A DNA stretch of 64,000 bases from Morinoia aosen (Eukaryota; Arthropoda; Malacostraca; Amphipoda; Talitridae), in contig CM059562.1 in assembly GCA_030386875.1 (NCBI GenBank), forward strand, positions 73,220,201-73,284,200. Reading direction: 5' to 3'. The stretch's first letter is position 1, and every line of letters starts with the position of its first letter. Both the position numbers and the translations under genes were made by a program. The notes beneath the pieces were generated by a model. That model searched no databases. It had not been told where the DNA came from and worked only from the letters and a program-made list of their open reading frames with translations. Below, piece by piece: positions 55,898 through 64,000 of this stretch.

Positions 55898-58800
55898 GTT
55901 AAATTTACTACGCTGAGTGAGATGTAGTTAAAAAATTGTATTAATTTAATAATTCAAGCGTATTAAAAAGACCACTTGTAATAATAAATATTGATAGAGT
56001 AGAAATCGCTTTTAAATTATAGAATATATTGAGTCAAATCGCTACTTCCAAATTTTTCAAGGCAATACGAATTTCTAGTCAGTTTTATCGTTACTATTAT
56101 TAGGAAAAATGAAACTCTCACCACTTTTACTTTTGCTTCTTGCGCAAGGATTAGTATTTCATTTTATCGTTGAAAACTGTGCAGTTGGACACAGTTTCGG
56201 GTAATTTTGTATTAATTACTTCTAGATTTTAGCAAAGAATAAAAAAATATAGTTTTGCTCGTGACGCTTGAAAGTTAGATAACGAAATTGAACCCTAGCA
56301 CGTTAACTTAGGGTAATTTTCTCCTAATGAATTTGGGTATGATGCAATTCAGTTTTATTCAAAACACAGCACAAAAATTTACCAAACACTTATTGGATAA
56401 CATTAACAAAAACATCTGTCACTGCTGACGAAATGCTAGTTGAACATGCCCAATATGTATTCACTTTTCATAAATGTGAAATTCACAGTGGTGAAATTCA
56501 CGGACATGTTTGAGTCCCGTAAGACGTGTCCGTACTTGATGAATAAGGTTTACATGTCTATTACGTAACGTCAGTCAGTGCGAGTAAACGCATAATACGG
56601 AAAACTTCCATTTCTTAGTTATAAAAAATGGCATCTGTCAAAACATGTTTTCTTCCGTATACGACGCAGCGGCATCCATGCAAGTCTGCTCTGTTTTGGG
56701 AGTGTACATGCGATATACAGCGGTATTCCCGTCACCTTGTAGTAATTTAGGTAACTGTCAAACCACTTGGAAACTTGCTTAACTTGACTCGGGAGAAAAC
56801 GCTCTGAACGCTCAAGCGTAGACATTGAAACAATCCGGTAATGAATTCTTGTGTGCTGAAAATTTATTAGTTTGGAACCATGATTCACCTGCTATTTTCA
56901 TTCATTATGAAAGACAAAAAGCTTCTTCTTTATCTGGACAAAACAATCCACGACATTGTCTCGACGTAAAAGTGAAAGTATTTCAACCTGTTTTTGAGCA
57001 CGTTCCTCTTCACTGAATAGTTTTGCAGCCGGTCTTTCGACTACAAAAAACGCTCGTACGTTTTTAGCCTTTTTTAACGCTCGTATTGAGGAACACATTC
57101 CAATAATAAATAAACTACCTACTGTAAATTATCGTGTACGAGATAATCAACATAAACCTCAATTCTACACGAGCACAAATAACAGCCCATGAAACAATTT
57201 AGAACCAACAGACACTTTCATCGATGAATCACGTTACGGTGGTATCTTGATAATTCCTAAGGATTCAGTACTTCTGACATCCCTTTGTAGAAAATAAAAC
57301 CTAACTATCGATCGCTAACACAATTCGGCTTCCATTTATAATCTCACGGTTAGAACAGTTCCATAATACGATTTTGATTCTTCCTGTAGTTTTATTTCCT
57401 TTAGTTAAGTTTAGTTTTACCAGTACGTCCTTATTCTGTATTTCATTATCCTCTCAAGGACTAGTGATTTCAAAAATACCTAGTGTACTAATATGGCACT
57501 TCACTACCGCTTCTATAATTTTAAATCGTTCGCCCTGCGCTGCCTGGAAGCAGAAGCTATTTTTAGCAGAGACTAGGCGGAGGATTCCGAATCGTGGTCG
57601 TGATGAACGTCTTTGGAATTTCGGGCACGCAACGCCGCCTCCGCTGCATCGGATCTGTCATGAATCTGCACATAATTCTGGTTGTGACGCGCATCCTCCC
57701 ACACTCGCTATGGTGCGGACGCAGGTATTGGTTTACTGCATCTCTCACTCTGAATGTTCAAAGCTTCACAGGCAATACAGTTATAGTTACATACGCAAAC
57801 TCTCTGTGGCAGGCACATGATTAGGTGTTCATTTCAGCGATCAAAATAAGCTATATGCATTTTTCAACGCTAAATTAAGAACGTTTATCAAATGGAAAAC
57901 GGTCATCCTGAAAAATATGGTCTTCCTCGTTGAGGGAAAGTGATGTCTGAGCTGGAGTAGAGACGGATACAGCTCTGTAGGTGTCACTTGAAGTACTCCC
58001 GCGCTCCATAGGTTGATGTGAAACTATATCCGTCCTCAGAGTTTATTTTCAATTTCGATGTTCAAACTTTCAAAGCTCCTGAATGGGAAAGTTGCTGTGC
58101 TTTATGAAAATGTGTGTCTGACTTTGCTTCCAAATTTGGAGACGCTGAAGAACCTGCAGCTCGCGCATCAGTCAGCAGCCACGAGTGGCCATGCTTTCGT
58201 GGTTTTTATGCAATGCTAATTGGAATTATTGCACTCAAATTCGGTATATTGATTTTTCATTCAAATTTAGCTGCTGTCTTTGATTTATTTGATGTTGCAT
58301 TCTTAATTTAAATACTATTCTCTCATATTGTTTAGCATAATTACTCTTTCCTACTTCATCTCTGAGTGAAATTTTACACTTGACTAATCTGAGTTTACGT
58401 TTAAGATTATGACTTCAGAACGCATAATACGTTTGGTGAACTTTAAAGATGGAGCTTGTGAGATGCCCCAGAAGTTAGCTCACTTATAATATCCGACTTC
58501 ACCTATTCGATTCGGACACCCTTTACTAATGAAGTGCTACGCAACAGCTTTCAACTCTAGTTTCTGAATTTTTAACACTCCTTATATTAAAAATATAATT
58601 CAATGATCCACTCAAAAGAATAATTCATTTTTAATATTCACCAATTATTATCTTCCGCCACAATCAAACTCAATTTTCGTATCTAAGCCAGGTGTGTCAG
58701 CGCCGATCTCGATTTCGGAGTTAGATCATCTTCGAGAGTCGCGCCCGGATGGAGGTGGCCAGTCGGTGCGTGGGTGGCGGAGTTGTGAAGTCGGCAGGTG

Positions 58801-60421
58801 TACGGGAGGCGTACAGCATCAAGTTTTGCATCTAAGTAATTACCGAAGAAATATTTGAACACAAATGAAATATTGCTTAGTTGTCGGCGTATTAACTCTT
58901 AGTGTAAGCGCAGAGTTGTGCGTGTATGTGAAAAAACGAGATTAAGTTATTAACCTTTAACTCATCTCATGCTCTGTTATGTCTAAAATTATATCTATGT
59001 CAATGCAATTAGGTAATAAAATAAATAGGGCAAATCAAGTCGAACTGTTTCTGAGCTGCTAATTGTTCAGTTTGAGAGAACTTTGTCTTCAGCGCATTGT
59101 ATATGAATTAGATATTAGAAAATTAATAGCACAAACTTTGAGGATAGATAAGAAAGCCCATAAGAATTATTTTTAAAATAATCAAAACATTCATCGTTTT
59201 CGAGACACAATCGTAAAGGTTGTGTGCCTCTAGGAAAATTTTCAATTTTTTCACTATCTAAAATCAGTAAATTATCTACACTTTCTGCGTCTGGGAACAC
59301 ATGAGTTTAATTTATGAAAACCCCAGTGGAGACAGAGATGGATAATGTTGGAATGCCAGTTGATACCGCACGACTCATGGCAGATAGTCTAAAAGTGTTT
59401 CATCGAGTCCGGGAATCGCCTTTGTGCAAGCACCAGGCCTGCATTGACGTAGCGAGCTGACACTTTCAACACTTGCGGTAGTTCTAGTTCAAGAAAAAAT
59501 TTCGTGATCAATTGAATTTCTAATACCTGCGGCTCTGGAGACAGCTCTCACCACCAGAGACCTTACTTAAATATTGAGATTCGAAACCTAGGATTTTGCT
59601 GTAAAAATTAGTCCTTTTAGATTTTTATATCTACTGCCAAAGACTGTACCATTAGTATTTAGTATGACGTTCGTAAATAACAACTACCCCTTGTAGCTCA
59701 AATCATGTTTGAAGAAGATATACCATCTCAAAAATAAGCTCATATCTGTTCCTCTGACTAAAAGTTAGTACAAATATGCATATGGTCGTGTAATTCTGTA
59801 GGTTACTCATTGAATTTTCACCGTGATCTGTTCGTACTTGTTATGCATTTTCTACAATAGTATCAGTACTCAGTATACTCCGTAACATAATAGGCGCAGA
59901 GCTCAGTGTTTTTAAAATTGTCAGTAGTCATGTTCAGCCATATGGTTTTATTTCCTTTCAAAACATTGCAACTCATTTTTATGATATTTCGCAAACACTA
60001 CACTCATATTGAATAAACATTCGCTTCTATATCCTTGGTTTTACCGATAGTTTTCTCTGCAGCAACAGGAAGAATATCGCTCCAAGAAAAGTATTATGGC
60101 ACTCGACCACCATGTCGGTAGGAGGGATCCAAGACAGTCCTCACTTCGGACCGCATGAGACGAAAAACAAAATTCTTTCAAAGAAAAAAGCGAGCGTCCC
60201 AAATTACGGGTCGGCCCCATCAAAGTGCAGTGTTTTACGTGAACGTGAAATTTGGTCTAAATTTGGTGGTTTCGCAGGTGAATTGGTCGTAATTTCGCGC
60301 TGAGATCCAATTTAGGACATGGCGCATGTTAGCGGCCGTGGCGACGCACGCTCGGGTGGCGTTGGAATGTTGCATAGCAGCGCATGCTCGCTCCGCGCGT
60401 ACCACGTGCTGTGAGCACCTG
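55898..60421. other. Long stretch with orphan frames, no recognised gene
   Basis: The segment 57530-57740 is GC-richer. There a 148-codon plus frame (57374-57820), a second plus frame (57594-57824) and a minus frame (57563-57748) overlap, and a donor-like GCAG|GTATTG follows at about 57725. None is recognised. The segment 58690-58820 is GC-rich without a frame. Frames at 60041-60303 are likewise unsupported. Confidence 0.45.
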
Positions 60422-60535
60422 GGTGTTTGTGGTGTGTACTTGGTCCTATATTGGCATGTAAGTATTTGGTGTTTGTGGTGTGTACTTGGCCCAATACTAG
60501 CCCGTAAATGTTGGGTGTTTGTGGTGTGTACTACA
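60422..60535. repeat. 46-bp tandem repeat, ~2.5 copies
   Basis: GGTGTTTGTGGTGTGTACT starts at 60422, 60468 and 60514. The first two full units share TGGYCC, then ATA, and GTAARTRTT. It is unrelated to the 46-bp array at 48272. A CpG-rich segment (60300-60420) lies directly upstream. Confidence 0.93.
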
Positions 60536-61997
60536 GTGCTACGTGCTCGGTCACAGCTTTTCTTATTCAGCACGAGCTGCGTCTGCGACTATCTGTAATG
60601 TGCATTCTAAGTTGGAGCATTTAAAAAGCTGATATGGCCTACTCTGGTCCCAATTTTTCCCTGAACTTGAAATGAAATAATTTGAGAACGCTGATTGGCA
60701 CCATGTTCTTCATGAAGATGGCTTGGGTTTTTTTATGGTGACTCTATACAGCATTATAATTTTCTCCGTGCAAATAAATGCATCACAATGATACTTCAAA
60801 TTTCAGGTAGAGTTAAATCATGGGGCTTGGATTCATAGCGAGTTAAATGGAATTTCATGTTGGCGATATGGACACTTGAAGAGCTCATTCCGTAAACACC
60901 TGTCACCCAGCTTGATAAACTGATACTCCCGACAACAGAAGTCGCATGAAGGAGCACATGCATGAAACACCTGAGGCCGTTTGAATTTGTTTCAAGGGCT
61001 TATTTTGATGCTTATAGATAGTGTTTTTCTGTCGATTCGAGGTCTCGATATAAGCAATATTTACATACGAGTTGGAGACAGAGAGACAATAATTTTACAA
61101 ACTTCTCTCAATTGCAGCTCTCAAACTTAAATTCAGATTAAATTGTGATACTGGTAATGGAAGAAGTGTCGTTCATAAGCTCCCACATATTGTGAGGCTC
61201 AATTTCAAGGTCACAAAATACAACCCCAAGGATTGTTCCTGTACTTGGAGAAATGAAGGTACTCGCCCTTGCAAGCGATTAGCAATCGACTAAGTGAAAT
61301 TCATTTAAATTCCACGCTCACATTCATTTTAATTCTACTACCGCTTGCCCACACCAACACTGCATGTAATAAATGCCCCTCAGTAATCAAGCGAATGTGT
61401 ACTGTCAAGATGACATCGAAATTAGACTACGAGGTGCACAACTTTAGAACCATTTTAGGTTTATGCCAATTCTAAGACGACCATCAAAGGGAAGATGCAA
61501 GTTTTTGTAACTTGCTTTTCCAAGAACTGAAGAGCAATGGATGAAATCAGTATGTCGCACCCCCAACACTTTACATACATGAGTGCGCATTAGCAGATGC
61601 ATGCAATCTTAGCTTCTAACGGGATGGGCATAATAAATGTCCCATAAGAAAGCAGTGGCAGAAATACAGCACAGCTTCGCGAGAGGGTTAGAAGTGCAAT
61701 GGGAGCAGTACAGAAGTGTGGGAGGTGAGGCTTGTTGCTGCCGGAATAAAAGATAAACTGGAATAAGTGTTGCCCATAAACTGAGTCAACAATGGACGCG
61801 CGTTACCGAATCAAAAACTAATATCGACAACGACGCCAAAAAATACAGGTCGACAGTATTTGATGCCATTGTCGGATGTTTCTAATTGAGATATGTGAAC
61901 ATTGAAAAGGTTGACTGGAAAACTGCAGTTCCGACGGGGGGAATACACGGAGGCTGCAGTCATAAGAGGGGATGTAAAGATGATTTACAGTCCCATT

Positions 61998-62072
61998 GGA
62001 GGGAGGGCGGAGGGATCACAATCTACAAAAGGAAGAAGGGTAGAGGAGAGGTTGGGAAAGGGGTTGAAGGGG
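61998..62072 (+). other. G-rich segment with quadruplex potential
   Basis: The first cluster is GGAGGGAGGGCGGAGGG (61998-62014). The second has GGG at 62038, GGG at 62054, GGGG at 62060 and GGGG at 62069 on the same strand. The number and spacing of G-runs permit intramolecular quadruplexes, with one long loop in the second cluster. The biological role is unknown. Confidence 0.5.
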
Positions 62073-62914
62073 TCCTTGCGTAGTCCGGAAATCAAGGAAT
62101 GCGGCTGCAGGTCGGCGCCACTGCTATTGCTGTTGCGGAGGAAGCTCTCACAATGTCGCCTTCAAAAAATACGCACAAAAAATACTCACCAAAACACATA
62201 GGAAACGACAAAGGATCAACGTCGGTGGCGATCGTTCCAATTTTCCCGAAGGTGGGAGCCCCATTACAGTTAATGGCCTGCATGCAGCTGCGAGCGCGGG
62301 TGCATCCCGGCGGGTCCCATTAGCCATAATTTTACACATTAAAGAAAAATAAAGAACTTCGACGCGCGTTGAGAGAACGAACGTGGATCCTTGTGAGCGA
62401 GAATTGAAGAGGGTTAAGCTTCTGTAGGATGTAAATGTTTTTCTTGCAAAATATTCGTCGCTCGTTCAGCTTACTCGAATTAGTATCAAACACGATAGTA
62501 AAAGAAATTTTCTTTTTCTATTGCTGAAGTAGAACCACGACAAAGACTTCTCTCACTCTGTGTTTGAAAACGCCGCTTGAACTTTAAGATTAGTTTATCT
62601 ATAGCACATATTAAGAACGAGAGACAGGTGAGAGCTAAATCGTGAGTAGCAGAATAAACCTCTTAATACATCTTGACGACGTATTCTACAAGCTCTAAAA
62701 TCTAATCAACACAGAAAAACCATCAAGCATGCTATCTTAACTAAAAACTTGCAAGTCGTTGCCGGAAACAAAAGGAGATTATTACACAACTTCCCATGCT
62801 TCAATTCAAACGTCAAGTGCCTATCAGCACCTGTGATATGAGCGATCACGTTGGCTAGACGCAGTCACACACTGCACTTCCAAAGCAGCCACAGGCGCCA
62901 CACCAAAATTCACC

Positions 62915-62970
62915 CGTCAACATGAGCGCGGCTTGTTTGTTGCATGGCGATCGCGCCGGAAATGTTGACG
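62915..62970. other. 9-bp inverted repeat around a GC-rich loop
   Basis: CGTCAACAT (62915-62923) and ATGTTGACG (62962-62970) are exact reverse complements. The 38-base loop contains the palindrome GCGATCGC (62947-62954). Confidence 0.65.
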
Positions 62971-64000
62971 TGCTGAACATGATGGTGATTCCCTCACCTT
63001 TGTTTGTCTGATACGAAGGATGCGCCGTGAAACGTCATTTGAAGTCAGGGTATAGGAAGTCAATGAAAAGTTCATTTGCAGCGCTCAGTTAAAGGACGAT
63101 ATGACGAACTCTAAAGTAATGTTTTGTGGTTTCAAAATAAGGAATGATTCGTAAAAGCCTAATAATACATAAGGTATAATTCATGGCGAATTTTTTCTTA
63201 TTTTTTTTTGGATCGAAGTGAAAATTTAGTGAAAAAGTATCAGCTCCATGTACTTCTTTTGAAGCCGTTCATTCATTTTAATTCTTCATTTCCAAAACTG
63301 CAAAAAATGGCTCACCGATAATTATATCTTTAATACACGATTCATATCATGTTTTTTTTAAAGTAAAACCATGCTTCGCTCCCAATAAAATATTGAGCAC
63401 CTTTTGGGCACTCGAATGCAGATTTGCATGAGCCCTGCACAAAAATTGGTTTATTTTCTAATCTCGAGTTTTCTAGTGAAAAACATGAACACAATTCACA
63501 ATAAATGAACTAAAAAGTGTATTGCTTACTATTCTAGCCATCATCAGTTCGTCGTTTTTACGTACTCAAAGTCCAAACTTTGAATTCACTGTTAGATTTA
63601 CGTTAGTTCCACGTAAGAAACTGCGATATTTTCTAATTGTTAATCATGTTTTTAATGAATAATTCTAGGTTTAAGAAAGACTTGGATTTGAAAAAATTGA
63701 ATAGTATTTCAAACTTAAAACGAATAAATTGGAATTTGAATTTGAATTATATTCTACTGTTTTGGGCGACAGGTAGAGGCTCATTGCACCCAACATACAC
63801 ACATGAGAGATGCCGCGAGGAGTTGGTGAGTTTCCCGCTAAAAGAGGGCTCCTCCCTTGTTGTTTGGGTTTCCCTAACACTCCCATCGACCGGCCAAAAG
63901 ATTGGAGGTTGTTGTTGAAGTCCTTTCATTTTCGGAAATGTTTTGTATCTTCGTGCAACAATTGAAGAAGTTCTCAGAATGATGAAGTTTTAATTCCTTA

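Larger units (their letters stand above)
60536..64000. other. Terminal stretch without a recognised gene
   Basis: The segment 61900-62330 is GC-richer and partly purine-rich, with overlapping frames of 63-99 codons on both strands and no recognised domain. A G-rich segment lies at 61998-62072 and a 9-bp inverted repeat at 62915-62970. The 93-codon frame at 63637-63918 and its opposed frames are unsupported. Confidence 0.45.

Noticed and set aside
57374-57820. 148-codon plus-strand frame
   Set aside because: No recognisable domain; two other frames overlap in the GC-rich half, so the openness may reflect base composition.

Overview
This 64-kb window looks like nuclear DNA from a metazoan, most likely an arthropod. 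It is AT-rich and non-operonic, has no bacterial or organellar gene organisation, holds many unrelated minisatellites, and carries TTAA-flanked miniature inverted-repeat elements of a kind common in insects and other arthropods. No gene is present that could prove the taxon, so this assignment is weak. I found no protein-coding gene, tRNA, rRNA, CRISPR array or intact autonomous transposon that I can support. The open reading frames are either by-products of tandem arrays whose unit length is a multiple of three, or short unsupported frames, a few of them in GC-richer patches. The window is best read as a gene desert or a very long intron.

About a fifth of the window is tandemly repeated, in roughly twenty families that do not resemble one another. 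From left to right the main arrays have these unit lengths: ~107 bp (1238-1535), 63 bp (7196-7574), 19 bp (7739-7907), 20 bp (8891-9624), an Ala-like GCA/GTA block (9945-10255), 109 bp (10446-10672), a GC-rich 20 bp (13470-13813), 35 bp (17065-18210), an AC-rich tract (18211-18822), 36 bp (18936-19908), 44 bp (20087-20395), ~44 bp (21270-21475), 112-114 bp (24575-25630) with 28-bp relatives (25631-26190), 24 bp (27656-28412), 16 bp (29479-29945), 40 bp (32920-36900, about 100 copies), ~55 bp (38695-38854), 26 bp (43116-43401), ~56 bp (46703-46872), 46 bp (48272-48695) and another 46 bp (60422-60535). Several are higher-order: the 114-bp unit is four diverged 28-bp monomers, and the 40-bp array contains blocks of 25 and 18 units that begin with the same run of variants.

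The best-supported mobile sequence is a family of three ~226-229-bp elements (11057-11282, 38076-38301, 55669-55897). They share terminal inverted repeats of the type TTAACACTTTGACTGC and TTAA-like ends, which fits a piggyBac-type MITE. A second dispersed structure is a pair of ~150-bp inverted arms (8596-8753 and 10630-10778) enclosing the 20-bp array and the Ala-like block. A third is a 31-bp direct repeat (16622-16652 and 20011-20041) bracketing the 35-bp/AC/36-bp compound satellite block.

GC-richer islands (for example 22080-22500, 43560-43826, 52930-53240, 54430-54610, 57530-57740, 61900-62330) are the only places where a promoter or exon seems plausible. None has a recognisable product.
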